NCBI GenBank assembly: GCA_025345505.1
Contig: JANVCC010000185.1
Location: forward strand, 3,402,500-3,466,499
Source of the DNA: Todiramphus chloris collaris
Taxonomy: Eukaryota; Chordata; Aves; Coraciiformes; Alcedinidae
Length of the DNA stretch: 64,000 nt
Direction: 5' to 3'
Both the position numbers and the translations under genes were made by a program. Under the pieces are notes generated by a model. The model worked only from the letters and a program-made list of their open reading frames with translations, did not search any database and was not told the DNA's origin. Of this stretch, positions 10,101 through 21,740 are shown in pieces (within the stretch, counting starts at the first letter, position 1; each line of letters opens with the position of its first letter).

Positions 10101-12260
10101 CCTTGAAAGATGTCTCTGTCGAAGCACCCACGGTCAGCCTGGCTCTCCCTGCCTCTGCTCCAACACCCTTGCTGCTGCTCCTGGTACTAACACATCCCTT
10201 CCTGGGAGGAGAACTGGTGTCACAGCAGCATATGGTCCCATTGGGACAATTCCCAAGGGGAATTCACACAAGGGGAGTGATCCCTTCCTGGCTGCCCCCT
10301 GCCTGCAGTGGGGGGACAGGGTGTTTGCAGAGACCATCCAGGGAAGGCTTGTGGGGCAAGTGAAGCTCGAAGGTGGGACTTTGGTGATGGATGTCAGATG
10401 CATTTGGGGGCTGCACCACGGGTGATGGTCTTGGCAGTGTCCCGTCTGCTCGGAGCTCACTGTTGGCCTGTTTTATGCGTTTGACCTGCCCAAAGCCCCA
10501 GCTCAGTCTGGGTTTCTTGAGCTTGTTCCAATACAAATACAAAATCCTGCAGCCAGTCTGGAGATTTCAGGGCACTTTACAGCTGCAGAGCTGGCAGGAC
10601 CTTGGGATGCCGGGATGTTTATTGCTGCTGCCCTTCACCACCCCTGCTCAGGGGCCCCTTCTGGCACAGGGAGGCAAGTGGAGGGACATTGGAGATGGGG
10701 TTTTCCATGGTGGGCTCTGACCACGGGACTGTATTTTGGGACATGACCAGCATTCATTGACAGCGTGGATTTTGCTGGTCTCAGCTCCAGTATTGGTCTG
10801 GAAATCAGAGCTGAGAACAGTCAGACATCACTGTCCCTGCAGGGTACAGCCTTCCTCTGAAGATGGACAGTGGGTTGATGCTTTTGGGCTAGGTGATGTC
10901 ACCATGGTCTCAAGGATGTGCTGAGAGAGTGACCAGAAATGCTCTGCAAGACAGTCCCATGAAGGAAACCAAACAGGAAGGGTGCAGGTGATGCCCGAGG
11001 GGCAGGGGCAGGGTGAACCAGGCACCTTTGATCCAATGCTGTGTTTCATGCTCCTGTAAGGAGAAGCAATAAAACCCCTAGAAGGGGAGAGCCGTTCTCT
11101 ACTAGCACAGCACTGTGCTTGCACCCTGGCCTACCAGCAAGGTCAATACAGGAATAAAAAGTACCAGGGATCAGCTGGATCCCAGCTGTGACAGCAGGAG
11201 GGAACCGCAGCTGGACACCTCAGTGTGCCTCTGCCCTGTGCCGTAGAGATGCCAGGTGGCAGCTGTGCCCCTGGGTGCAGGATGAGACCCACGTAGCTTC
11301 CCCCTGTGCATCGGGAGCTGCAGAGAAGCCTCCCCAAACCACAGGCACTGTCCCCTCGAGACGGGTAAATCCTCAGGGGAGTGGGAGCAGGCAGCCTGCA
11401 AACTGCCCAGTTATTAGAGAGGCTTCAGAAAAATCCAGCTCATTTTGTGGAAGCAGGCTGATAAGGCTGATTGCAGGGGCAGGGACAGCGAGGAGGGCGC
11501 TGAGGGGGGTGGATGGGGCTGACAATGGGGAGTGGTGCCCATGGCCTTTTCCTTTTTACCCGTGGCACCCAGTGACTCCCCAGCGCTCTCAGCTCCATCG
11601 GCTGCAGGTGGACCCTGAGCACCTGCAGCACCCCAGGGAAGTTCATGGCACTGGGGACATCCTGGGGTCTCCACTGTTTTCCCTTTTCTAGTACAAAGGT
11701 CCAAGTCCTCAGACTGCAGCATGTGCCTGGCCCTGGGAGGCACATCATGCTGGTGCCTGGAGCTTTGCACGTGTGCTCAGCCGAGAGCAAGAGCATCCTC
11801 TTCCCTGGGGCTCGGGACAGACACGCGCCAGCTTTCCAATGCAGAATAAATGTGTCTACTGCAACCTCCTTCTTCCGTAAGAAACCACGGTTGTTGATGA
11901 AATTACAATACTTACCGAACTGATTACAACAAACAGTGAAAGCATGGAAAAACAGAGTTGTCCCAGTTGTTTCTGGTTTCCCATGCACTGGGAAATTTGG
12001 GAAGAAATGGTGCTGTAAACCAGCATCTGCATCACCAATGGGGCTCCTGAGCTGCCTCTCCCATGCTGCATCCCAGCTGCATGGCCGGATCCCATCTCAT
12101 GGCTGGATCCAGCTGCTGCCACTGGAAACTGCTTTTTCCATGGCTTGTTTTTCTCCCAGCACTGCAGACTGTGAAGAACAACTCTGCAAAGCCCCAGCAC
12201 TTTCAGCACTGCACGAAGCCTCCCTTTGCTTTGTGCTTTGCATTCAAGCCGGGAGCTGCG
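10101..12260. other. Unique GC-moderate sequence
   Basis: No gene or transposon recognised. A CTCF-like core, read on the minus strand as CAGGCAGGGGGCAG, lies at 10292-10305. Open frames of up to 182 codons on both strands overlap heavily and lack domains. Confidence 0.45.
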
Positions 12261-12620
12261 GCAGCGGTTCTGGTGATGGAAACATCCACCTGGAAAAATA
12301 ACCTGGCCGTAAAGTCCCAGGCTGTTAATTACTTCCCTGTTTATAAAGGATCCTGCACAAATATCACTGCCCTGCTCCGTGTCCCTCCCTCTCAAATGAG
12401 GAGAGGGCTTGGGAAGGGAGCAAAAGCACCGCACTTAATAGGTGTAAATATTTTACAGCTTTTAATTAAATATGAGAACCCTGCTGGGGCTGGGAGCAGG
12501 ACCATCCTGGAATATGAATTATCGAGAATACTCCTTCCCCAGTGTTCACTCTTCCCACCCCAGTCTCAAGGCTTTTCAGACAAATAAAATGGAAAATAAA
12601 TCCACCAAAGCCAAAAGCCA
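12261..12620. promoter_or_regulatory. Candidate conserved non-coding block
   Basis: Includes GGCTGTTAATTACTTCC, GTTTATAAAGG and TTTTAATTAAATATGAG (12320-12475) in otherwise repeat-free DNA. Homeodomain-type words are dense. Low confidence. Confidence 0.22.
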
Positions 12621-13080
12621 AGACACATCTTTTCCACGCCTTTCTCCTTCCCAAAACCCATCAAACCCCAGCAAGTTCAACCCTTCCCAGTGGAAACTCC
12701 TCAGATGGAGATGTCCATGGCAGTCTGCAACCTGAAATATGGAAATTAAAATTATTCTTTAGGCTGTGAGCAGGTGAGGGGTGCCCACCAGGAGTTACCT
12801 GTGACCCTCTGGGATAAGCTGATGGCTTTAGGGGTAGCTGATTGGATCGGTGTTAGACCAGCCTGGGTTGGCCCGATGCCTGGCTTCCCATCCCAGATCC
12901 CGGCCAAAAGGAGCTGCCTCTCAGCTCTCTGCCAGCAGGGCTGTGGCACCAGCACTCAGAAAGGAGATGCTGGTCAAGAGGTTTCTATTCTGGTACTTTT
13001 GGGAAGAGGTTTCAAGTGGGTTCTGAAGATGGTCGGGTAGCAGAGGACACCCAGCGAAAGCAGCCAGCTCCTTGCGAGCT
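12621..13080. other. Unique sequence, no gene seen
   Basis: Nothing recognisable beyond background open frames. Confidence 0.5.
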
Positions 13081-13345
13081 CTGCAAATCAATTAAGTGGT
13101 GCCTCCTGAAAGAAGATTAAGTGGATACAATTGGCCAGGATTGACCTCAATGGATCTCTCCTGATTTATACCAGCCGGGGAGCTGATCCAGCACGTGCTG
13201 GGGTGGCCGTTACGCAATGTCTTGTCCTCAGAAACCTAGGGCATGGTTTTTGACGGCCGGCTTTGCCGTCCGGAGCAGAGCAGCAGACGGTCCCCCTGAG
13301 CCCGTGCCGTGCACTGCGGGATGCAAATGCAGATCACAGGAAGGT
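13081..13345. promoter_or_regulatory. Candidate enhancer: paired NK2-type sites, hairpin and octamer
   Basis: Two identical TTAAGTGG words (NKX2-type homeodomain sites) start at 13092 and 13117, 25 bp apart. A CpG-rich foldback lies at 13252-13270 (GACGGC and GCCGTC arms), and an exact ATGCAAAT octamer at 13321-13328. No transposon is present. Function is inferred from motifs only. Confidence 0.3.
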
Positions 13346-13860
13346 AAAAATTCAACTTAGAAATCATTTCTACCACTTGTGTCCCACCCTGAGGATAGAG
13401 GGGGAGCGTGTGTAACATCTTACACATATCAGATGCGTGTCTGCGTGCCGACTGTCTCTGTTTCAAGAATGACATCCCACTTTCATCCCGAGTCTGCTGG
13501 GAAATTGTTGTCAGTTTATGGAGGCTCTGCTTTGTGCGTTGGTAGTCGGCTGTTCCTGCACTCGGAGCATCTCTGGGTTTAAATTTTCCCCGCTGCTTCT
13601 CAGAGCCACCCACACAAGCTACCGTTTTTCTTTCATCACCATGTTGCTGTTTCCGTGGATTTCCAATTCTTTATTTATTCTTTTATTTTTATGTATTTTC
13701 TGTTTGTAATTGCAAGCTTCAGTTCCGTATACATTTGCTCTCGGTGGGATTTTGCCTTGCTGGCTAAGAAGAGGATCCAACAATATTTCAATATATTTTA
13801 GCTGCATCTCCATTTAAGGATTTGCACAAAACATCTTGCTAGAACTAATGCTTTAATCTG
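13346..13860. other. AT-rich unique sequence
   Basis: AT content rises to the right (13620-13830, T-rich with TTTATTTATTC and ATATTTCAATATATTTTAGC). No repeat family recognised. It could be a diffuse regulatory block or simply AT-rich spacer. Confidence 0.4.
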
Positions 13861-14220
13861 GACAGGACACGCAGGACAAGCACTCATCTTGTGGGCTGCA
13901 AGGAGCCAAGAGAAGGGTGTGTAGAGCAGAGTAGAGCAGAGCAGAGCTTGCTGCTGGCAGCCTAGTGCTGTGGGTCACATATCCCCAGTGGGCTGAGGAA
14001 TTTTGATGAAAACTATTTAATCCAAAGCAAGGCTGTTATAGGTTGGAAGGGAAAGCGACAGAAGTGCCGTATGGAAGGGGCTCATGGTGGGATGAAGGCG
14101 GCTACAGCTGGACCCTTGGATACTGCAGGAACATCGGCATCTTCTCCAAGAAAAATATGTCATCTCCAGCATGAAGCTGGTGTCTGGAGCAAAGCGAGGC
14201 ACCAGCAGGGAGTAGATGAG
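13861..14220. other. Unique sequence with a short AGAGCAG repeat
   Basis: At about 13920-13947 a GTAGAGCAGA-type unit is repeated three times imperfectly. No gene recognised. Confidence 0.45.
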
Positions 14221-14400
14221 CCTGGGCCATCATGTGATGTTTATAATTAGACTACTTGGCAGCCTAACATATATTATTAGCCTCTCTGCTAATAGACTTC
14301 TCTAATAAGAGTGCCCTTAAGTGACCTCGGTGAACATTCATCTACTTCTAACTAGATTTATAATTGTGATTGATCTGCAAGGTGCTGAAGCTTTGCTTGT
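14221..14400. promoter_or_regulatory. Candidate enhancer with an array of TAATA words
   Basis: Homeodomain-like words are stacked: TTATAATTAG (14241-14250), TATTAG (14275-14280), CTAATA (14289-14294), CTAATA (14302-14307) and TTTATAATTGTGATTGATC (about 14355-14375). The TATTAG and CTAATA copies form an inverted pair, and the last two CTAATA words are 13 bp apart. Repeat-free and enhancer-like. Confidence 0.38.
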
Positions 14401-16180
14401 CTTGTTCCACGGCTCTGCTTGGTCGCAGGTAACTTGTTTCCTTCAACCCAGGCTTCAGAGCTAATACTGCCTTTGAACGACACAGCGACCAGGTACCAAT
14501 TAGCGACGCATCCCTTACTCACAGGCAAGACCCCTTGAACCCAGAATTCAGTGGATGGGTCCAAGCTACAGCACGATGTTTTAGTTTCTCAACCAGTCAC
14601 ATCCTCCTGGAGCACAAACCAGCCCTGCCTGGATGATACCTGAAAAGGCTTTAGGCACTGCTTTGACCTGTTCTTTTCCATGCAACTATGGGATTGGTGG
14701 ATGCCTTCCCAAAGCTCGATGACAATGAGCCAAAGGTTGTCCCTACATTGCTTCTCTTCCACAGGTCATGAGCCCCCGAAGGACCTCACAAAGCTGGTTG
14801 CCTCCCTATAAAATTATGAGAATATCTCAGACCCCTTTGGCTCCACCACTGAATAAATTATAGAGAAGATTTAAGCATCATTACAAATTCTTCTTCCCCT
14901 CCTACGTGGCTAAGGACCTTTAGGAAGAAGCTGAGACGTGTTCAGCACATCCCCAGGGCTGCCCTTGGGATGCTCTGGACCTTGGGATGAGGACAGCGAT
15001 TCCGCTGCCGTTTCTCCCCTCACACGTCTGGTGCTGGAGCTGTAGCTTCGTGGGATGTGCTGGGATGGGAGGAGGAAAGTGAATTCCCTCGAGATGGATT
15101 TTAAAAGAACGGTGAGCAAGTCAACAAACAGATGTCTCAAATGGTGAAAAAGAGGGTCACAGGTACAGGAGCCATGAAGCAGCCCATTTGCTTTGTACAG
15201 ATGTGACCGAGTGTCGATGTGCAGCATAGTCTCACACGCCAAACATTCACTCCTGGTTTTGTCATGAGCTTCCTCGTGTGAATTTTCTGAAAAGTGATCA
15301 TCTGCAGAGGCTTCTGGAGAGCTCACAGCGAGCTCCTGGTGAGCTCAAGGTGTAGGGAGTGAGCTGCTGGCTTGCCCCCACACCAGTGCGGCTCCTTTGC
15401 AGGCAGCAGCCACCCGAAGCAGGTGACTGGTTGTGATGGAAACTCCCCCTGCTCCAAAGCAGTGATCCAGGAGGAAAATTGTGGCTTTCCTTCAAAAAAA
15501 CCCAGATGTTTTCTGAAAGCTCTGGTTTTGCCAGGGGAGCCATGGCCGGGAGGGATGATCCAGGGCCGGGAGTGGCTGCAGCCTCCTTGGCTGAGGATGC
15601 TGCTTCCGTGCAAACCTTCAGAGACCTTTTATTCTTCTCAAGCTGACTGATGGCCATTTCCCACTGGTGATCTCTCTCTCTCATTTCATGACAAAAGCAT
15701 AAAACTGAGGAGGCATTTTTGGCTAGGAGCTGCCCCTGGCTGTCCCTGTACCAGCACCTGGCTCATTCCCTGGCTCTGTAAGTGCGTATTTAAAAGGAGA
15801 GGGTCTTTTTACTGGGATTTTTAATTGGGTGCTGAAACCAACCCCAGGGGAATACTTTTATGTTTGGAGCCATGGCTATTTGGTCAATACCCTGCTCGCC
15901 TGAGTGCGAGTGTGCAGCCTGACTTCTTACTGGTAGTGATTTTCCATTAGCCTTTGAAAGTGAGCTGGCTCCTGAGCTGGGTGGGAATCCTTTATGGACT
16001 GTGTTTCTTGGTGAATCTGCATCTTGGAGCAATAAGCTGAGCCCTTCATGGAAGTTCTGCTGTCACATTCAATACTCCATTTCCATGGGTGGAGGAAGGA
16101 AAAGGAGGGAGGATGGAGGGGTCAGGAAAATAATCTGGAATTCTCAAAACTTTCCTGTGGATCTGTCTGCAAATCAAAAA
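14401..16180. other. Unique sequence, no gene seen
   Basis: No transposon or exon recognised. 14805-14890 is AT-leaning. Antisense open frames at 14910-15684 (up to 138 codons) have no recognisable domain. Confidence 0.45.
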
Positions 16181-16760
16181 GTTGAGGTTTTTTAATTTTA
16201 TTGAATCACCCTTGTTTCAGACTTTTGATAAATACATCTGCCCTCAGGCCTGCAGCAAATTGTTGTCTTGAAAGCCCTGATGACCTCCAGATCCTTTAGT
16301 GGAAGATGTTGGGGAATCTCTTGGTCTTGCATGAGAAAGAAAAAGATTCTTCTCGGATGCTCCAGCCCTCATGGAGCATTATTGCCAGCTCATCGCCTGC
16401 AACGCACGGCCCCGGCTTAAAAATGGGTTTCTTTTGCCTGAAAATCTGCACTAGCTGCTGCAAAATAATACCAGCTGAAGCGTATATATATATATACACT
16501 GAGCACATTGTTATTAGCCCAAATGCTTTGGCTTCCTTTCTTGCTTTCTATTTTTTTTTTATTGATGTTGTCGGCAAGCAAACCACACCAGCTCCATTAT
16601 GTATAATTTATTCTGAATTAGATCAAAAGAACAGTTTACAGGGTAGGTTTGGGCATTATTATTTTTTTTTTTTTTTTTTTTTTAGGTTTTTCCATTTTTT
16701 ATAAATATATATTTATTCCTCCACCCGGCTCCACACTCCCTATTGCTTTTCTTCACGAGC
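16181..16760. repeat. AT-rich DNA with (TA)n and a long T tract
   Basis: (TA) repeats lie at about 16483-16496, a T run at 16550-16560, and a long T tract at about 16661-16683 followed by more T/A-rich sequence. The tract is a simple repeat; no adjoining retroposon body was recognised. The remainder (16200-16480) is AT-moderate unique DNA. Confidence 0.6.
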
Positions 16761-17025
16761 AAACTATAAATTATTCACCAGCCCATACAAGACAAGTGCT
16801 CCTCAGGACTGGAAATCAAATCATTCTCAGCCCCAGCAGCGGCACGGGGTGGGAGCCCGGTGTTTTTGGGGAGTGGAGGCAGATGTGGGCACGTGAGGGG
16901 ATGTGGGGTGGCAGCACCCAAGTAGACTTTGTGCAGAGGGTCCCCTGGGGCCCTGCTGGCCCCGTGGGGGTCTTGGGGCTGTGCTCTGGGACCTTGTGCT
17001 TTGCAAGGCAGCCGGAGCCTCCCTG
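16761..17025. other. GC-rich unique sequence
   Basis: No feature recognised. Several G-rich runs occur at 16845-16990. Confidence 0.45.
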
Positions 17026-17095
17026 TCATTGAATCATCAAGATCATTTAAGACCATCAGGTCCAAATGTGTCCCTCCACTTGTCCAGCCCACGGC
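17026..17095 (-). mobile_element. Probable worn CR1 3' relic
   Basis: TCATTGAATCATCAAGATCA and GACCATCAGGTCCA resemble the reverse complement of the CR1 tail and its preceding AGACCTTNAAGATCATCNAGTCCAA region, but with many changes and only about 70 bp. An old, short copy is plausible; chance similarity is not excluded. Confidence 0.4.
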
Positions 17096-19190
17096 AGGGT
17101 AGGGGGCAGCTGGGACCAGGATGTCTCTTTTTTAACTGTCTTGGCATAAAAAAGTCTGGGGTGTTTTGGGAGCAGGGTCTCTGGGCAGCTCCTGTCAGCG
17201 TGGTGGCTGTTAGCACCCCAGTAATGCCACCTTCGTGGGGACAGGGCATGTGCCAGAGCATCAATCCTACACATTTTTTTTTTTGGTAAAAACAAGGATT
17301 TAAATCTTACTCCTTCTTCTGATGGCCAGAGGTGTCCTTTACAACCCTGGACATGATTTGCTGGGGGCTTTGAAAAGACACAGAGCTCTGCCAGCTGAGA
17401 TCTGCCTCCTCCTGCTGCCTCCCTTTATTCCCTGCAGACTGAGGTGATGAACATCTCCTGGGTTGGCTGTCAGAGGAGGGGTGGTGGCATCCACCCCCAT
17501 GTCCAGGCTCTGCCTTGCTGAGCAGCACCCAGGCAGGTTGGCAGTGCCACGGGGAACCAGTTTGCTCTCCACAGCCATCCTACCTTGCTTAGCATAAAGC
17601 ACAGCACCTCTGGGCTCTGGAAACCTTAAAACAATTGTTCTCGTGGCTGATGCAGGCCATTTATTACACTGCAAAGTCATTTTTAAAGCCCAGCAGAACT
17701 GTGTGCTCTGGGAACAGGGCTTCTGAGCAGCCGACAGCTTGCTGGTGCTGTAAAAAGCTGATGCTAATTTAGCAGGAAGCTGATCTAGGGAAGCATCTGC
17801 TTGTTTAAACTCTGGTAATCTCCCAAGGCACCGCAGCACAACGCTTAAGAATTGCTCACCCAGACAAGGTTCCTGCAGGGGGATGGGGTTGAGGCAGGGA
17901 CCCCAGCCCCTGTGGGGCTGCAGATGCTGGGGGACATCTGGGAGCTGCTGTCTCAGCACCAGGTGCTGCAGGCAAAGCACCCATGGAGGGGTCAATCGCC
18001 TGGGTCCCCTGAGGAACCTCTTTCCTGGGCTGCCTACCGAGGGTTGACCTTGCAGGGCCAGGCAATGGTGGTGGGTGATGCGCCTGCTGGGATGCCCCCA
18101 TGGAGCCCCGTGTGGGACCTCACTGCTTCATCCACCTTTGTTCAGGGGGCAGCCCTGGCCCCACAGTTGCATCATTGCTGGTCTCACTCCCCAGAGCAGG
18201 GATCTCCCAAGCTGTTTGTTTCAGCTTTAGGTGGGTCCTGAGCACGGTCTGGGGAAGGGTTTGGCAAATTCATGAGTTGTGCTCCCCCATTGAGCAGCCG
18301 AAGGTGGCCAGCAGATCCTGTCTTGTCTGCTTCTCCTCCCAATGGTTTTGTTGTAAATCTGTTTGGGGGAGATGTGCTGTGACACTCCTGAGCTGGATGG
18401 AGAGCATCCAAGCAGGACACAACCCGGAAACATTTAAAAACTCTGCTCACAAAGTTATGCTTTCCCAGAGGGAAGATGGTGCCTGTTGGGCTGCACTGGG
18501 GAGGGACCCCCATCCTCCCCAGGGCTGAGCCGCATGGGGAGGTCTCTTCAGCTCCTCAACACTCCTTCATCCCACCCTTCACCCTGCCTTCCCTCCCATG
18601 GAAAGGATCAGGCCCTTTCTCTGCCTCTGAGGTGTCTGGATCTGTAGCCATCACACAGGCATCCCCCATGACGCCTGCAATCAGAGATTTATTCAGCCAG
18701 ATCCCTGGTTTTAAAGGTAGATCCACACTGAAGCCAGGAAAGACTTTCTAAGTGCAGATGTGAGATAGTCCCAGGTTGCTTATCATCAGTGGAGTGAACT
18801 GATGCATTTCTTCTGCTTTTGGTCATGTCACAGACCTGCCAGCCTGAAGCAGGCTGTGTTTCCCACTGGGCTGGGGTTTCCCACAGCCCCGTCCCCATTG
18901 CTGGAGGGAGCCAGAATCTCCCTCATGCCACCTTCACAAGGAGCCTACCAGTTTGGAGCAGCCCTGGCAGTGCCACCACAACCCCCTTACTCCTAAGGTT
19001 ATAGTGAATGGCACCTGTCCCTTCCAGAGCTGCAAGTAGGGTATGGGGTAGGGATGATAGGGTTGATACCCCGACTTTGCAAGCTCTGTGCAGGCTGGGC
19101 AGCCCCAACACATCCTTGTTTTGGGGATCAAAAACTGGTCAGGAGCCAGCAGAAACATCTGCCATGGATCTGTGCATCATGACAGAGACA
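17096..19190. other. Unique sequence with CTCF-like words
   Basis: Starts with a CTCF-like core AGGGTAGGGGGCAG at 17096-17109; a second partial one lies near 18143. 17600-17780 is AT-leaning and repeat-free and could be regulatory. A T run lies at about 17275-17284. The antisense frame of 218 codons (17339-17995) has no recognisable domain. Confidence 0.45.
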
Positions 19191-19411
19191 GCAAATAATT
19201 GTCTCTTTGAAAATCCATTATCACCTCCACCCTCTTTTTAGCTTGAAGCTTTCTGAGCTGACAAGGGCTGTGCTTTGAGTGTGGATGGTAAATATAACAC
19301 CATATGGCCGAGGTATTACTGGGCTCCTAATGACATGCCATTTTTATGCATATGCTTTAATAACTCCTGCACCTTCAGCAGGTATGTGTGTGTATGTGCA
19401 GGGCTTGCTTG
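19191..19411. promoter_or_regulatory. Candidate conserved non-coding block
   Basis: AATAATTGTC, TCCATTATCACC, GGTAAATATAACACCATATGG and TTTATGCATATGC occur in 200 bp of repeat-free DNA immediately left of a CR1. Enhancer-like composition; low confidence. Confidence 0.25.
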
Positions 19412-20322
19412 TTGCTGGGGCCAGCTCTGGGATCCTCAGCAGAGACAGGGACCTGGTGGAGCAGGGCCAGAGGAGCCCCACCAATGCTGGGAGAGTTGGA
19501 ACCCCTTGTCCTGGATTGGGGTTAATTATCACCAGCACGTGCCAGAATAAACAACTGGACCAGCCGATGGGACCTTTTATTCCATACTGGATCCTGCCCC
19601 TACATAAGGGGAGGGCTGGGCTGAGGTGGGGGTGCCTGTTCTCACTTTATTTTGGTATGTGGCTTTAGTGCAGCCAGAGTGGGGAAAATGACATCTCAGA
19701 CCCAGGTAGAGCCTCTCACTCACTTTGTCCATCATGTCATTAGTAGTGTTGGTTTCTTCTCAACTTATGTTCTTTTATTTAACTGTCCTTGTTGCAACCC
19801 CTGGGGTCTCACCTTTTTTCTTTCTATTGATTTTCCTTCTCATTTCAGCAAAGGACGTAGGGGAAGTGGTGGGTGAGCATCTCTGTGGTGTTTAGCTGCT
19901 AGTAGAGGCTAAACCACAATGCTCCTCTGCTGGGAGAGTTAGGAGTGTTCAGCCTGGAGAAGAGAAGGCTCTGGGGAGACCTTCTGGGGGTCTTTCAGAA
20001 CTTCAAGGGGCCTGGCAGAAAGATGGGGATGATCTTTTTACAGGGCCTGTTGGGACAGGACAAAGGGTGATGGGCTCAAACTAAAAGGGGAGGTTTAGAC
20101 TGGAGAGAAGGAAGAAATTGTTGATGCTGAGGGTGATGAGAGCCTGGCCCAGGTTGCCCAGAGAGGTGGTTGCTGCCCCGTCCCTGGCACCATCCCAGGT
20201 GAGGTTGGCCGGGGCTCTGAGCACCCTGCTCTAGCTGCAGATGGCCCTGCTCCCTGCAGGGGGGTTGGACCAGATAAGCTTGAAAGGTCCCTTCAAATCA
20301 AACCAGTCTGTGATCCTGTGAC
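19412..20322 (+). mobile_element. CR1 LINE 3' fragment, type B, split by a solo LTR
   Basis: The parts 19412-19506 and 19922-20322 align collinearly with the CR1 at 24088-24594. Shared stretches include GGGACCTGGTGGAGCAGGGC, GAAGGCTCTGGGGAGACCTT, GATGGGCTCAAACTAAAAGG, GAGAGGTGGTTGCTGCCCC and the terminal CTGTGATCCTGTG tail. The gap between the parts is the LTR insertion. Just after the LTR this copy also lacks about 11 bp that the sister copy has. It holds only the end of ORF2 and the 3' region, with no intact reverse transcriptase. Confidence 0.93.
19507..19921 (+). mobile_element. Solo LTR of an endogenous retrovirus, inserted in a CR1
   Basis: 415 bp beginning TGTCCTGG and ending GGCTAAACCACAATG, which resembles the common avian retroviral LTR termini (the expected final ACA is changed to ATG). 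It is flanked by CCCCT (19502-19506) and CTCCT (19922-19926), a 5-bp target duplication with one change. The CR1 at 24088 shows the same site uninterrupted at about 24180-24185. No gag, pol, env or second LTR is present, so this is a recombined solo LTR and carries no protein gene. An AATAAA lies at 19546-19551. The class (ERVL- or ERVK-like) is not certain. Confidence 0.8.
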
Positions 20323-21740
20323 TTAAAGGGACAACCAAGTGTCAGAAGCCAGGTAAGACCTGTGGGAAATGCTTGGTGTTTGCAGAGCCCCCCCACGTGC
20401 CGACAGCAGGATGCTCCTGGCAAGCTGCTGCGGGGCTCGATGGCCCTGGAGGCAGCACCTTTGCTGAGCCAGCCCCGGGCACGCAGCAGGAATTATTTAC
20501 TTTCCTATAATCTCTGCTCCTCTGTGCTTTCCCATCTTCAAAGACAGGTGGCTTTGCCGAGGTGGCTGTCTGGGCTGATCCTCCCTTGGGAGGAGGCAGG
20601 TTGGGAGCATGCGCAGAAAGCAGAGGGGTGCTGGGGACACCGGACCTGCAGCCTGTGTGGGATATCCTGAGCCTTCTTTCCAGAGCTGCTGTTGCCTCCC
20701 AGCTCCCCTTTTCTGCAGCAACATTAATTTCTTGCAAAAATGGCTTTCTTCTCAATGAAATACAAAAGCAGCTTGGAGAGGAAGGCTTTCCTGGGGGAGC
20801 CAGGACATGCCCTTCACAGCCCAGGCTTATGCTGAGTTTCCAGGAGCCCATTGCTTACCTAAGGCCTCTCCCCTCCCTCCCCTCACATCCTTTCTCCTCC
20901 TTCCCCCCCTCACATCCTTTCTCCTCCTTTTACCCCCTCAAAATCCCATCGACCATTCTAAAAACCTCATTGGAAGGTGAAAATTGTCTCCTTGACAGGG
21001 GCTGTGCAAATTACCCTGAGATTCATTCCCTGGCAGGAGAAGGCTTTAGGAAGGCGCCTGAACACTTCTGAAGTGTAGGGTTTAATGTGATTGGATTTAC
21101 AATGACTTTTGGCTCGTTTGCTCTATAACTCTTCACAGTTTTGGGGGCCACCTCTCTTCCTCCCTTACCGTAGGTGAAAATGTCCCCATTTTTACTGTGC
21201 GGATGAAGCTCGGTGATGGGCTGAGGCTGCCAGGGGAGCAGAGCAGATATGCAGGGCTCAGTCTCCTGGGCAGGGTTGTAGAGCAGCTTCCCTCTTTCAG
21301 CCTCTGTCTTCCTCTTTACTGGGTGATCCACTCTGCAAACGTCCCCTCTCTTCCCCAACTTTGCAGTCAGTTTGTGGGGAGCTGGCAACTCCCACCCTCC
21401 AGCCCCAGGGCAATGCTGCCAACCTGCTGCTGGCCATGACTCAAGCAGCTCAGAAAGCACTCCAGAAAGATGATTGCCCTGCTCCAAGACAGGAGAACGT
21501 GGCAGAGCCCTCTCAGACCCATTTCCACCCTGGAGCAAGGTGTGTGCAGCAGCAGCTGGCTTTGGGCTGGACACCCAGGGCTGCCTGGCCCCAAGCCCTC
21601 CTTGTCTCCAAGAAATCCCTGCAAACCCAGAGCCAGCAGGCATGTTAGCATCCCTTAAATTTAATTACACTTTGCTGTAGGACCCCTGGACCACTGGGCT
21701 GTCTCTGGAGGGAGCAGACAGGACCCACTGGTGCTTTGCA
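20323..21740. other. Unique sequence with a pyrimidine-rich tandem duplication
   Basis: A 22-bp pyrimidine-rich unit starting CCTCACATCC occurs twice, at 20881-20902 and 20908-20929 (27-bp period). 21065-21130 is AT-leaning. No exon is recognised among overlapping open frames of up to 206 codons. Confidence 0.45.

Noticed and set aside
19300..19312. CCATATGGCC as an SRF CArG box
   Set aside because: The A/T core is four bases rather than six, so it does not fit CC(A/T)6GG.
20881..20929. Pyrimidine tandem pair as a CRISPR or satellite seed
   Set aside because: Only two copies of a low-complexity unit, typical of simple slippage.
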